Shown: piece after piece, positions 26,027 through 34,486 of the stretch
How positions within the stretch are numbered: the first letter of the stretch is position 1
Layout: each line of letters opens with the position of its first letter
Origin: AC-51 sp036265325
GTDB lineage: Bacteria; Actinomycetota; UBA4738; HRBIN12
DNA: 64,000 nucleotides
Assembly (NCBI GenBank): GCA_036265325.1
Contig: DATAPH010000049.1
Coordinates: 14,285-78,284, forward strand
Direction of reading: 5' to 3'
Notes under the pieces: model-generated
What the model was told of the DNA's origin: nothing
Seen by the model: only the letters and a program-made list of their open reading frames with translations
Databases searched by the model: none
Position numbers and translations under genes: made by a program

Positions 26027-26800
26027 ATGAGGCTCCTGCACCTGATCGGCGTCGTGGTCGAGCTCGCCTCGACGCGGCACACGCGACCACCCGTGTACGT
26101 CCCGGGGGGCGGAAGCACCGGCGGTGGAGGTCTGAGCGCGTTCGGGCCCGGGCTCCTGTTCTTCGGCGGTGTGCTGCTCGTCGCGCTGATCGCGTACCTC
26201 GCGTACGCGATGCAACGCGCGCGGCGCCAGGGTTTCCAGCAGATGGCCGCCCGGCTCAACCTGTCATACAGCCGGCACGATCAGCTCGGTGTGCTCGGGT
26301 ATCCGTTCACGCTGTTCAGCAGGGGCGATAGCCGGAAGCTCGAGAACATCATCTCCGGGAGCTGGCAGGAGGTCGACGTCATCGCGTTCGACTACCGATA
26401 TACGGAAGGGTCCGGGAAGTCGCAGACCGACTATCTCTTCGACTGCGCGATCGTGCCGATCGAAGCGGACAGCCCGCGTCTGCTGATCGAGCACGAGAAC
26501 CTGCTGACGTCGCTCGCGGGCGCGTTGTCGTTCCGCGATCAGCAGTTCGAATCCGACGCCTTCAACGAGGAGTTCCGGGTGCACTGCGACGTGCCGAAGT
26601 TCGCCAACGACGTGCTCGACGCGCGGATGATGCAGTGGCTGCTGGACAACGGATCCGGCTGCTTCTTCGAGGTGGTCGGCGACCGCGTCCTGGTGGCCGG
26701 CCCGAGGATCAAGCCGGCCGAGCTCCTTTGGCTCCTCGGCGTCGCGCGCGGCTTCACGCAGCACGTGCCCAAGGTCGTCTCGTCGCTGTATCCGGAGTAG
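26027..26800 (+). CDS. Membrane-anchored protein of unknown function, paralogue B
   Basis: The product (257 aa) has a Gly-rich segment and a membrane span (FFGGVLLVALIAYLAYAM) near residue 45, then a soluble domain homologous to the preceding gene. Conserved features are LxYxRHD-like and FDYRYTEGSG segments and the C-terminal VPKVVSSLYP. GATAAT lies 8 nt before the ATG at 26027, so it probably has its own leaderless promoter. lemA follows 30 nt downstream. Function unknown. Confidence 0.75.
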   Translation: MRLLHLIGVVVELASTRHTRPPVYVPGGGSTGGGGLSAFGPGLLFFGGVLLVALIAYLAYAMQRARRQGFQQMAARLNLSYSRHDQLGVLGYPFTLFSRGDSRKLENIISGSWQEVDVIAFDYRYTEGSGKSQTDYLFDCAIVPIEADSPRLLIEHENLLTSLAGALSFRDQQFESDAFNEEFRVHCDVPKFANDVLDARMMQWLLDNGSGCFFEVVGDRVLVAGPRIKPAELLWLLGVARGFTQHVPKVVSSLYPE

Positions 26801-26830
26801 GCTCGCAAGGGAGCAAGGAGGGGGAGACCC

Positions 26831-27514
26831 GTGGGCATCTGGGCGATCGTCATCCTCGTGGTGCTGATCTTGATCGTGGTCGGCGGCATCGCGAGCTACA
26901 ACCGATTCGTGTCACAACGCAACCTGATCAAGGATGCGTGGGCCAACATCGACACGGAGCTCCGCCGCCGGTACGACCTGATCCCGAACCTCGTCTCCAC
27001 CGTGCAGGGCTACGCCGCGCACGAGAAGCAGGTCTTCGAAGACGTCACCAAGGCGCGCGCGATGGCGACCGCGGCCACCGGCTCGCCCGCCGCGCAGGCC
27101 GCCGCCGAAGGTCCCTTCGTCGCGGCGCTGCGCCAGTTGCTGGCCGTCGCCGAGAACTATCCGCAGCTGAAGGCCAACGAGAACTTCCTCGCGCTACAGG
27201 CAGAGCTGTCCAACACCGAGGACCGGCTGCAGACCGCGCGCCGCTTCTACAACGGCAACGTCCGCGACTACAACCGGCGCGTCCAGTCGTTCCCGTCGAT
27301 GGTCGTCGCGCGCTTCGGCAACTTCCAACCCGAAGAATTCTTCGAGGTCGACGACTCGCTCCGCGGCGACGCAGGCGTGCCGAAGGTCGACTTCTCGTCG
27401 ATGGGGCAGCCGGCAGGCGCACAACCGGCGGTTCCCGCCGCGCCGGCCGAGCCGCCCGCGGCGCCGCCTGCCAGCGGCGGCGGAAGCGGGGCGCCGCCGC
27501 CTCCGCCGGGCTGA
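26831..27514 (+). CDS. lemA: LemA family protein
   Basis: The protein (227 aa) has one N-terminal membrane segment (IVILVVLILIVVGG) and the LemA core YNRFVSQRNLIKDAWANID, RRYDLIPNLVSTVQGYAAHE and a C-terminal coiled helical region (RRFYNGNVRDYNRRVQSFPS). The last 50 residues are Pro/Ala/Gly rich. LemA proteins are membrane anchored with an extracytoplasmic or surface helical bundle; their role is unclear. The GTG start follows AAGGAGGGGGA. Confidence 0.92.
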   Translation: MGIWAIVILVVLILIVVGGIASYNRFVSQRNLIKDAWANIDTELRRRYDLIPNLVSTVQGYAAHEKQVFEDVTKARAMATAATGSPAAQAAAEGPFVAALRQLLAVAENYPQLKANENFLALQAELSNTEDRLQTARRFYNGNVRDYNRRVQSFPSMVVARFGNFQPEEFFEVDDSLRGDAGVPKVDFSSMGQPAGAQPAVPAAPAEPPAAPPASGGGSGAPPPPPG

Positions 27515-27520
27515 GCGCCG

Positions 27521-28825
27521 TTACTCGGCGCCGAGCGGTGGCCGCTCGAGCTCGAACATCTCGACGTCGGGCTCGTGGAACAGTGGCTCGCGACGCACCG
27601 ACCGGGTGAGGAACCACCAGATCCCCGCCCAGAGCAGCGCGACGCCACCGGCCAGCAACACCGCGGGCCGGGCGCCGATGTGGTCGGCGAGCGTCGAGAC
27701 GATCAGGCTCGACGCGCCGAGCGACAGCGTGATCAGCGCGAAGTCGAACGCGAAGATGCGGCCGCGGATGACGTCGGGCACCAATCGCTGCAGGCCGTAC
27801 GTCGACAGCACCCACTGCGCGCCGCCGCCAAGGTGTGCGACCAGGATCGATAGCGCCGCGAGCCACAGCGCCGGCGCGAGACCGAGCAACGCGTAGCCGA
27901 TGCCGAACGTCGCGAGCGAGCACGCGATCACGGCGAGCAGGCGCCGGTGGCCCGGTCCCGCCAGTCGGTGGCCGATGAAGGGCCCGATCAGCGCACCGAC
28001 GCCGCGCGACGCCATCAACAGGCCGAAGCCGACGTCGCCCGCGTGGAAGATCTGGCGCGCGAAGACGGCGATCATCGCGAGGACGCCCGCGGCCGCGCCG
28101 AACCCGAACTTGACCGAAACCAGCGCCCACACGCGCCCGTCCTGTCGTGCATAGCGCACCGTCTGGCGGGTCGCGTCGACGATGCCGATGTGCTCGTCGT
28201 GCTCGCGCGGTGCTGAGAACGGCCGGTGGACGCCGAGCAGCAGCAGCGCCGATAGCGCGAACGACACGGCGTCGACGGTGAAGGCCACGTTGCGTCCGAA
28301 CACCGCCGCCACGACGCCGCCCACGGCGGCGCCGACCGCCAGCATCGTGCCCCACAGCGCCCCGCCAAGCGCGTTCGCGGTCGGCAGATCTTCCGGGTCG
28401 ACGACGTTGGGCAGCGCGGCCGACTGCGCCGGGTCGAACACGGCCGCGAACAGCGACAGACACGCGAGCAGCGCGTACGCGAGCCAGAGGTTGCTCGGTC
28501 CCACCAGCAGGAACGCGAAGCAGATGACCGTTCGCGCGAGATCACACGCGATCATCAGGCGCCGCCGGTCGAGCCGGTCCGCGAGCCATCCGGCCCACGG
28601 TGTCGCCAGGAAGATCGGTATCTCCTGCGCGAAGATCATGATCCCGACCGCAGCCGCCTCGCCCGTGACCTCGAGCACCAGGCCGCCGAGCGCCACGAAC
28701 AGGAACCAGTCGCCGCCGAGCGAGATCACCGATGCGAAGAACAGTCGCCGGAAGTCGCGGTTCCGGGTCAGGAGGTCGAGGGCGGCACGGGCGCCCGTCC
28801 GCCGCTCGGCTCGTCGTTCGCCCAT
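27521..28825 (-). CDS. Major facilitator superfamily transporter (EntS/MFS_3-like)
   Basis: The protein (434 aa) has about twelve membrane segments. The N-terminus RNRDFRRLFFASVISLGGDW and loop WAGWLADRLDRRRLMIACD are typical of the MFS_3 drug or siderophore exporters. A glycine-rich second half (LAGGVALLWAGIWWFL) follows. The substrate is unknown. TAGTCT (28839-28834) lies 8 nt before the ATG, suggesting a leaderless transcript. It converges on lemA with 6 nt between stops. Confidence 0.85.
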   Translation of the reverse strand: MGERRAERRTGARAALDLLTRNRDFRRLFFASVISLGGDWFLFVALGGLVLEVTGEAAAVGIMIFAQEIPIFLATPWAGWLADRLDRRRLMIACDLARTVICFAFLLVGPSNLWLAYALLACLSLFAAVFDPAQSAALPNVVDPEDLPTANALGGALWGTMLAVGAAVGGVVAAVFGRNVAFTVDAVSFALSALLLLGVHRPFSAPREHDEHIGIVDATRQTVRYARQDGRVWALVSVKFGFGAAAGVLAMIAVFARQIFHAGDVGFGLLMASRGVGALIGPFIGHRLAGPGHRRLLAVIACSLATFGIGYALLGLAPALWLAALSILVAHLGGGAQWVLSTYGLQRLVPDVIRGRIFAFDFALITLSLGASSLIVSTLADHIGARPAVLLAGGVALLWAGIWWFLTRSVRREPLFHEPDVEMFELERPPLGAE

Positions 28826-28869
28826 GCGGTGCCAGACTATCGGGGTCCCTGCACAAGGAAGGTGGCGCG

Positions 28870-29514
28870 ATGCTCGAGCAGCTGACGTGGTTCAAGCAGG
28901 CGGCGTTCCGGTGGCTCGACGACGAGCGAACGATCTACATCGATCCGTGGGGGACGCCCGACGACGCGCCACAGGCGGATCTCATCGTCATCACGCATGC
29001 TCACCACGACCACTTCTGTATCGAGGACATCGAGAAGCTCTCCACGCCGTCGACGAAACTCGTCGCCCCGCACGATGTCGCGGCAGAACTCAGCGGCGAC
29101 GTCACGCCGGTGGCGCCGGGGGAATCGCACGACGTGGGCGGCCTTCGATTCACGACGGTCCCCGCGTACAACACCCGGGAGGAAGCACTCGACTTCCACC
29201 CACAGGCGAACCGGTGGGTCGGGTACGTGATGGACCTCGGCGGCCGCACCTACTATCACGCGGGCGACACCGACCACGCGCCTGAGCTCGACGAGGTGAA
29301 GAGCGACGTCGCGCTCGTGCCGATCGGCGGTCACTTCACGATGAACGCGGAGGAAGCGGCCGGGTTGGTGCTCGCGATGCGGCCGCAGCTCGCGGTGCCG
29401 ATGCACTACGGGTTCGTGATCGGCGCGGTACCCGACGCGGAGACCTTCGCCAAGGCGGCCGACCCGGTGGCGGTCGAGGTGATGACGCCGGTCCAGCCGT
29501 TCGAGCGGTTCTGA
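28870..29514 (+). CDS. MBL-fold metal-dependent hydrolase (UPF0173-like)
   Basis: The protein (214 aa) carries the metallo-beta-lactamase metal motif HAHHDH and later metal ligands in YYHAGDTDHAPEL and HFTMNAEEAA with a C-terminal PMHYGF. This matches the UPF0173/YtkL group of small hydrolases of unknown substrate. The ATG at 28870 follows AAGGAAGG. It is divergent from the transporter gene with 44 nt between starts and converges on the sulfonate permease gene. Confidence 0.85.
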   Translation: MLEQLTWFKQAAFRWLDDERTIYIDPWGTPDDAPQADLIVITHAHHDHFCIEDIEKLSTPSTKLVAPHDVAAELSGDVTPVAPGESHDVGGLRFTTVPAYNTREEALDFHPQANRWVGYVMDLGGRTYYHAGDTDHAPELDEVKSDVALVPIGGHFTMNAEEAAGLVLAMRPQLAVPMHYGFVIGAVPDAETFAKAADPVAVEVMTPVQPFERF

Positions 29515-29515
29515 C

Positions 29516-30286
29516 TCACGCGTCGGGGAGCAGCCCGCGGCGGGCGCGGATCCGCCGGTCCAGCTGCCCGAACACCACGTAGTCGACGGCGACCCCGATC
29601 ACGACGATCACGGCGAGCGTCGCGAGCAACGCGGTGACGTTGGTCTCCTGGCCGGCGAGCAAGTGTCCGAGCCCCGTTGCGCCCGCCGCGACGACGATCA
29701 ACTCGCCGGCCATCAGGGCCTTCCATGCGAAGCCCCACGCTTGCTGCAATCCCGCCATCATCCCGGGCATGGCGGCCGGCACGACGACCTTTCGGTAGAG
29801 GGTCCAGCCACGCGCGCCGAGCGTTCGTCCCGCGCGTTCGTACAACGGTGGGACCTGGCGGATCGCCTGCAGCGTCGCGAGCGCCATCGCAGGGAACGAT
29901 CCGACGATCGTCACGAAGACCACCGCGCGCTCGCTCACCCCGAACCACACGACGGCGAGCGGGACCCACGCGACGAACGGTGTGATCTGCAGCGCGACGA
30001 TCAACGGGCGGACCGCCCGTCGCGCGAACTCGTTCAGCGCAAGCAAGACCCCGAGCGCAGTGCCGAGCACGACCGCGACCACGAACGAGAACGCCAGGCG
30101 GATCAACGTCTTGAGCGCCGCCTCCTGGATCGTTCCGGCGCGGAGGCCGTCGATCAACGCGTCCCACACGGCGAGCGGCGACGGGATCGACGCGGTTGTG
30201 GTGGTCGCGGCGATCACCGCCCACACGACGATAAGACCGACGACGCCGGCGAGGGGTGGCAGAACTTCGTGCCCGAGCCTACGCAT
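29516..30286 (-). CDS. ABC transporter permease, SsuC/TauC type
   Basis: The protein (256 aa) has six membrane segments and the EAA loop RTLGARGWTLYRKVVVPAAMPGMMAG. Sequence features such as ALQITPFVAWVPLAVVWFG match permeases for aliphatic sulfonates, taurine or nitrate. The start overlaps the ATPase gene by 8 nt. No solute-binding protein gene accompanies the pair, although the sulfate-binding protein gene lies just upstream on the other strand. Sulfonate import is inferred from family and context. Confidence 0.85.
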   Translation of the reverse strand: MRRLGHEVLPPLAGVVGLIVVWAVIAATTTTASIPSPLAVWDALIDGLRAGTIQEAALKTLIRLAFSFVVAVVLGTALGVLLALNEFARRAVRPLIVALQITPFVAWVPLAVVWFGVSERAVVFVTIVGSFPAMALATLQAIRQVPPLYERAGRTLGARGWTLYRKVVVPAAMPGMMAGLQQAWGFAWKALMAGELIVVAAGATGLGHLLAGQETNVTALLATLAVIVVIGVAVDYVVFGQLDRRIRARRGLLPDA

Positions 30287-31097
30287 CGCGCTGCTCCAGC
30301 TCGCGAAGCATCAGCGAATGGATCTCGGACACCACGCGGCCGACCAGCACGTCGTCAAGGTCTCGCGGGCGCGGCGCGTGGATCCGGAACTCTTCCAGCA
30401 ATCGTCCGGGCCGAGCCGACATGACCAGCACACGGTCGGCCAGAAGCACGGCCTCACGCACGTTGTGCGTGATGAACAGGAACGTCGTGCGACCGCCCGA
30501 ACCCATCCACGCACGCTGCACCTCGTTCTGCAGCAACTCGCGCGTCTGCGCGTCCAGGACGCCGAACGGTTCGTCGCCGAGCACGACGGACGGTTCGCAA
30601 GCGAGCGCACGGGCGAGCGCGGCGCGCTGGCGCATGCCCGCCGACAGCTCGTGCGGCTGGGCGTCGAGCACATCGGCCAGCCCGACGCTCGCGAGCGCCT
30701 CGCGCGCGCGTTCCCGGCGCTCCCCGCCGACGCCGATCAACTCGAGCGCCAGTTCCACGTTGGCGCGCACCGACAGCCACGGGAACAACGCCGGGTCCTG
30801 GAACAGAACCGCCCGGTCAGGGCCGGGGCCGTCGATGGGGGCGCCGTCCAGGAGCGCGCGGCCGGTGCTCGGCGGGGCGAGGCCCGCGAGCACATTGAGG
30901 ATCGAGGTCTTGCCGCAGCCGCTCGGGCCGAGCAGGCACACGAACTCGCCCGTGGCGATGTCGAACGAAACATCCCGTGCGGCGACGATCCGCTCACCGT
31001 TGGCGAGCGTCCGCTCAACGGTGAGGTGATCGACCGAGAGCTTAGGGATCCCGGCCTCGCGCGCCGGCGGCGTCAGCGTGGCGGTGGCATCGCTCAT
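30279..31097 (-). CDS. ABC transporter ATP-binding protein, SsuB/TauB type
   Basis: The protein (272 aa) has Walker A LGPSGCGKTSIL, the signature LSAGMRQRAALARALA, Walker B SVVLGDEPFGVLD and the switch histidine in FLFITHNVREAVLLADRV. It belongs to the nitrate/sulfonate/taurine importer group. The start overlaps the DUF2292-like gene stop by 4 nt. It energises the permease encoded next. Confidence 0.88.
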   Translation of the reverse strand: MSDATATLTPPAREAGIPKLSVDHLTVERTLANGERIVAARDVSFDIATGEFVCLLGPSGCGKTSILNVLAGLAPPSTGRALLDGAPIDGPGPDRAVLFQDPALFPWLSVRANVELALELIGVGGERRERAREALASVGLADVLDAQPHELSAGMRQRAALARALACEPSVVLGDEPFGVLDAQTRELLQNEVQRAWMGSGGRTTFLFITHNVREAVLLADRVLVMSARPGRLLEEFRIHAPRPRDLDDVLVGRVVSEIHSLMLRELEQRDA

Positions 31098-31279
31098 CGC
31101 AACCGGAACTTCTCTGCCATCTCGATCTGGACGACCTTGCCGTCCTGGACCACGAGCACCACCGTCCCGAAGTTGATGCGTCGCAACACCTCAGCGACGC
31201 GCGCGAGCACGACACGTTCCTCGTCGGTGAGGTCGATCTCGGCGAGCCCGGGCTCCGCAGGCTCGGTCGCGTCGGTCAT
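31094..31279 (-). CDS. Small DUF2292/YezD-like protein
   Basis: The protein (61 aa) has the core VLARVAEVLRRINFGTVVLV followed by VQDGKVVQIEMAEKFRLR, matching small DUF2292 (YezD) proteins, which often sit beside sulfur-assimilation genes. Function is unknown. The ATG at 31279 is chosen because TAGCAT (31292-31287) lies 7 nt upstream, so this gene starts a leaderless operon with the ABC pair. It is divergent from the sulfate operon. Confidence 0.8.
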   Translation of the reverse strand: MTDATEPAEPGLAEIDLTDEERVVLARVAEVLRRINFGTVVLVVQDGKVVQIEMAEKFRLR

Positions 31280-31498
31280 GCCCGGGATGCTACGCCGCCC
31301 CGGTTCGCGCCGCGCTGCAGGCATCCTTCGGGTTCTCCCGATCTTGTCGAGCGGCTCTCGTGGAGCTCATGAACGAACGAAGCCGCGACGCGTTCGTGCG
31401 CCGCGGCCTCCAGTCGTCTGGTCAGCTGCTGGGCCGCAGGCTAGCAGCACGCCACGAACGGAACAAGGCTGGGCCGTGTTGCGACCGTGTGGCGGTGC

Positions 31499-31528
31499 TT
31501 GACACCAAGGGAAATCGTCCGGTATCTC
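31499..31528 (+). promoter_or_regulatory. Promoter of the sulfate transport operon
   Basis: TTGACA (31499-31504) is a perfect -35 box, followed after 18 bp by TATCTC (31523-31528). Transcription would start near 31535, leaving a leader of about 155 nt before the sulfate-binding protein gene. The stretch 31293-31498 upstream shows no gene or clear signal. Confidence 0.6.
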
Positions 31529-31543
31529 TAGTCCCACGTCGCG

Positions 31544-31627
31544 TGACCGGACCACCGGAGCGCACATCCCTAAGCTTCTCGGGTGCCATGACGCCCGAGT
31601 CGCGGTCGGTTGACCGGACCACCGGAG
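31544..31627 (+). repeat. Two identical 17-nt hairpin repeats in the leader of the sulfate operon
   Basis: TGACCGGACCACCGGAG occurs at 31544-31560 and again, identically, at 31611-31627 (starts 67 nt apart). Each contains CCGG-ACCA-CCGG, a 4-bp stem with an ACCA loop. Both lie downstream of the presumed transcription start and upstream of the ATG at 31689. They could be a tandem RNA element or paired operator sites that sense sulfur status. No known riboswitch was recognised. Confidence 0.6.
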
Positions 31628-31688
31628 GCCGAGCCCCGTATCCCGAGCCGTACGGCATCGCCGTGCGGTCGATCGAGAAGGAGCCCGT

Positions 31689-32762
31689 ATGCCTCGCTGG
31701 TTCACACGACGGATCGTTCCCCTGGTCCTCGCGATCGCCCTGCCCACACTCGCTGCGTGCACCGCGTCGAGTGCCAACACGAGCGCATCCGGCACCTGCA
31801 CGCCGGCCGCCGTGCCGACCCTGACCTTCGCCGCGTACAGCACGCCGCGCGAGGTCTACGACGCGAAGATCATCCCCGCCTTCAAGGCGATGTGGAAGGA
31901 CAAGACCGGCGTCGAGCCGCAGTTCTTCGAGTCCTACACCGGCTCGACGACTCAGGCGCAGAACGTCGTGAACGGCTCGGGCGCGGATGTCGTCGCCCTG
32001 TCCCTCGCGCCCGACATCCAGACGATCGCCGACGCCGGCCTGATCACCCACGACTGGACGCAAGCGCCCGACCGCGGGATGGTCTCGAGCTCGGTCGTCG
32101 TGTTCGACGTCCGGCCGGGCAACCCGAAGGGCATCACCGATTGGAACGATCTTGCGCAGCCGGGCCTCGGCATCCTGACGCCCGACCCCGCGCAGAGCGG
32201 CGGCGCGCGGTGGAACCTCGTGAGCCTGTGGGGCTCTGCGATGCGCGGCGACGTGCCCGGCATAACGAAGAACGACCAAGCCGCAGCGACCAAGCTCATG
32301 AACGACGTCGTCGGCAACGTGATCTCGTTCGACTCCAGCGCCCGCACCTCGATCCAGAACTTCGAGGGCGGCAACGGCGACGTCGCGATCACCTACGAGA
32401 ACGAGGTCAAGACGGCCGATGCCGCGGGGCTGCCCGACCAGGCCGTGTACCCGAAGGGCTCGGTCCTGATCGAGAACCCGGTCGCGGTCGTGGACAAGAA
32501 CGCCGAGGCCCACTGCGTGACCGACCTCGCCAACGCGTTCGTCGACTTCCTGCACACGAAGGAAGCGAAGGGCTACTTCACCGACACCGGCTACCTCCGG
32601 TCGACCGACCCAAAGCTCGCGCAGAAGGGTGACCCGGCGAACGGATACCCGGCGATCAAGGACATGTTCACGGTCGACGACCTCGGCGGCTGGGACCAGC
32701 TCGATCAGACGCTGTTCTCGGACAACGGGATCGCGACGCAAGCGGTCGCGAACGCAGGCTGA
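31689..32762 (+). CDS. sbp: Sulfate-binding lipoprotein of an ABC transporter
   Basis: The protein (357 aa) has a lipoprotein signal peptide with lipobox LAAC near residue 24. The mature part has TLTFAAYSTPREVYDAKIIP, FFESYTGSTTQAQNVVNGSG and ADVVALSLAPDI, all typical of sulfate/thiosulfate-binding proteins, and TPDPAQSGGARWN for the anion site. It captures sulfate outside the membrane for CysTWA. GAAGGAG precedes the ATG. The stop is 18 nt before cysT. Confidence 0.92.
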   Translation: MPRWFTRRIVPLVLAIALPTLAACTASSANTSASGTCTPAAVPTLTFAAYSTPREVYDAKIIPAFKAMWKDKTGVEPQFFESYTGSTTQAQNVVNGSGADVVALSLAPDIQTIADAGLITHDWTQAPDRGMVSSSVVVFDVRPGNPKGITDWNDLAQPGLGILTPDPAQSGGARWNLVSLWGSAMRGDVPGITKNDQAAATKLMNDVVGNVISFDSSARTSIQNFEGGNGDVAITYENEVKTADAAGLPDQAVYPKGSVLIENPVAVVDKNAEAHCVTDLANAFVDFLHTKEAKGYFTDTGYLRSTDPKLAQKGDPANGYPAIKDMFTVDDLGGWDQLDQTLFSDNGIATQAVANAG

Positions 32763-32780
32763 CGGGAGGGAAGCCCCGAT

Positions 32781-33647
32781 TTGAGTATCGCTGCGCAGCC
32801 GATCGGAAGCCGCAACCGTCTGGTGGGATCGCCTCACCGGACGGTTGCGGTTCTCCGGCATATCGCGCTGCGCGGCGCCGCGTTCGTCTATCTCGGCGCG
32901 CTCGTCGTCCTGCCGGTCGCGGCGATCATCACCAAGGGGTTCGGCGACGGGTTCTCGACGTTCAGCCATGCGATGGCCGTGCCGGGCGCGTGGGCCGCGA
33001 TCCGCCTGACCCTCGTGACCGCGACGATCGTTGCGGCGATCAACGCGGTGATGGGCACCACGCTCGCGTGGGTGATCGTGCGCTACCGGTTCCCGGGACG
33101 TCGGGTGTTGTCGACCATCGTCGACCTGCCGCTCGCGATCCCGACGCTCGTGTGGGGCGTCATGATCCTGGTGCTGTACGGGCCGAACTCGGTCCTCGGC
33201 AAGGCGGCCGACGCCCTCGGCGTCCGGGTGTTGTTCACGCCGCTCGCGATCGTGCTCGCGCTGTGCACGGTGACCCTCCCGTTCGTCGTTCGCAACGTGC
33301 AGCCGGTGCTGCTCGAGCTCGATGAGGCGGAGGAGGAGGCTGCCGCGACGCTGGGCGCGACGCGCCGGGCGACCTTCCGGCGCGTGGTGTTCCCCGCGAT
33401 CCGTTCGGCGGTGATCGCCGGCACGCTCCTGACGTTCTCGCGGTGCCTCGGCGAGATCGGCAGCGTGATCCTCGTCTCAGGGAACCGAACCGGCCACACG
33501 CTCACCGCGCCCGTGTTCATCTTCAGCTTGACGTCGCAGTTCCGGTTCGCCGAAGCGGCCGCGGTCGCGACCTTCCTGTTCGCGATCTCGTTCGTGCTGG
33601 TGCTCGCGACGAGCAGGCTGACCAAGCGGCGTGAGGTGAGCGAATGA
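32781..33647 (+). CDS. cysT: Sulfate ABC transporter permease CysT
   Basis: The protein (288 aa) has about six membrane segments and the EAA loop AAATLGATRRATFRRVVFPA. LPLAIPTLVWGVMILVLYGP and RCLGEIGSVILVSG match the CysT (CysU) subfamily. The start is TTG, preceded by GGGAGGGAAG. The stop overlaps cysW by 4 nt. It forms the membrane channel together with CysW. Confidence 0.92.
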   Translation: MSIAAQPIGSRNRLVGSPHRTVAVLRHIALRGAAFVYLGALVVLPVAAIITKGFGDGFSTFSHAMAVPGAWAAIRLTLVTATIVAAINAVMGTTLAWVIVRYRFPGRRVLSTIVDLPLAIPTLVWGVMILVLYGPNSVLGKAADALGVRVLFTPLAIVLALCTVTLPFVVRNVQPVLLELDEAEEEAAATLGATRRATFRRVVFPAIRSAVIAGTLLTFSRCLGEIGSVILVSGNRTGHTLTAPVFIFSLTSQFRFAEAAAVATFLFAISFVLVLATSRLTKRREVSE

Positions 33648-34486
33648 GCGTCGCCGTCGGCACGCAGGTCGCGAAGGCGCGGCGGGGACGCCGTGGGCTG
33701 ATCGCGCTGGCGCTCGTGTGGGTCGCGCTGCTGCTCTTGCTGCCGCTCGCGGCGATCTTCTGGACCGTGGTGCGGGCCGGGTTCTCGAGCGTCACGCATA
33801 CGTTGACGCAACCGGACGTGCTTCACGCGTTCCAGCTGACGGCGATCATCACCGTGATCACGGTGCTCGTGACCGGTGTGTTCGGCGTGATCGTGGCTTG
33901 GGTGCTCGTTCGTCAGCGGTTCCACGGGCGGTCGCTGCTGAACGCGATGGTCGACATCCCGTTCGCGCTGTCGCCGGTCACGGTCGGCCTCGCCGCCGTC
34001 GTGCTGTTCGGCCCCGGCGGGTGGTTCCAACCGTTCTTCGCGGCGCGCGGGATCCAGGTGATCTACGCGCTGCCGGCGATGATCCTCGTCACGATCTTCA
34101 TCTGCATCCCGTTCACGATCCGCGAGGTCGTGCCGGTGCTCGAGGAGATCGGCCTGGACGAGGAGGACGCGTCGCGGACGCTTGGCGCGTCCGTCTGGCA
34201 CACGTTCTTCAAGGTGACGCTGCCGAACATCCGGTGGGCGCTCGCGTACGGGATCGCGCTGACCACCGCGCGCGCGATCGGCGAGATCGGCGCCGTGCTG
34301 ATCGTGAGCGGTCTGATCCAAGGCAAGACGGAGACCGCGACCCTATTCATCTATCGCGCCTACGAGGAACGACAGACCGCCGAGGCGTACGTCGTGGCGC
34401 TCGTGCTGGCCGCCGTATCGGTCGGGCTGTTGATCGTGATCGAAGTGCTCCGGCACCGACAGGAGAAAGAAAGGACTCGCACATGA
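33644..34486 (+). CDS. cysW: Sulfate ABC transporter permease CysW
   Basis: The protein (280 aa) is homologous to CysT with six membrane segments, DIPFALSPVTVGLAAVVLFG, the EAA loop SRTLGASVWHTFFKVTLPNI and ARAIGEIGAVLIVSG. The C-terminal VYRAYEER-type segment (FIYRAYEERQTAEAYV) is typical of CysW. Start and stop overlap the neighbouring genes by 4 nt each. Confidence 0.92.
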   Translation: MSVAVGTQVAKARRGRRGLIALALVWVALLLLLPLAAIFWTVVRAGFSSVTHTLTQPDVLHAFQLTAIITVITVLVTGVFGVIVAWVLVRQRFHGRSLLNAMVDIPFALSPVTVGLAAVVLFGPGGWFQPFFAARGIQVIYALPAMILVTIFICIPFTIREVVPVLEEIGLDEEDASRTLGASVWHTFFKVTLPNIRWALAYGIALTTARAIGEIGAVLIVSGLIQGKTETATLFIYRAYEERQTAEAYVVALVLAAVSVGLLIVIEVLRHRQEKERTRT

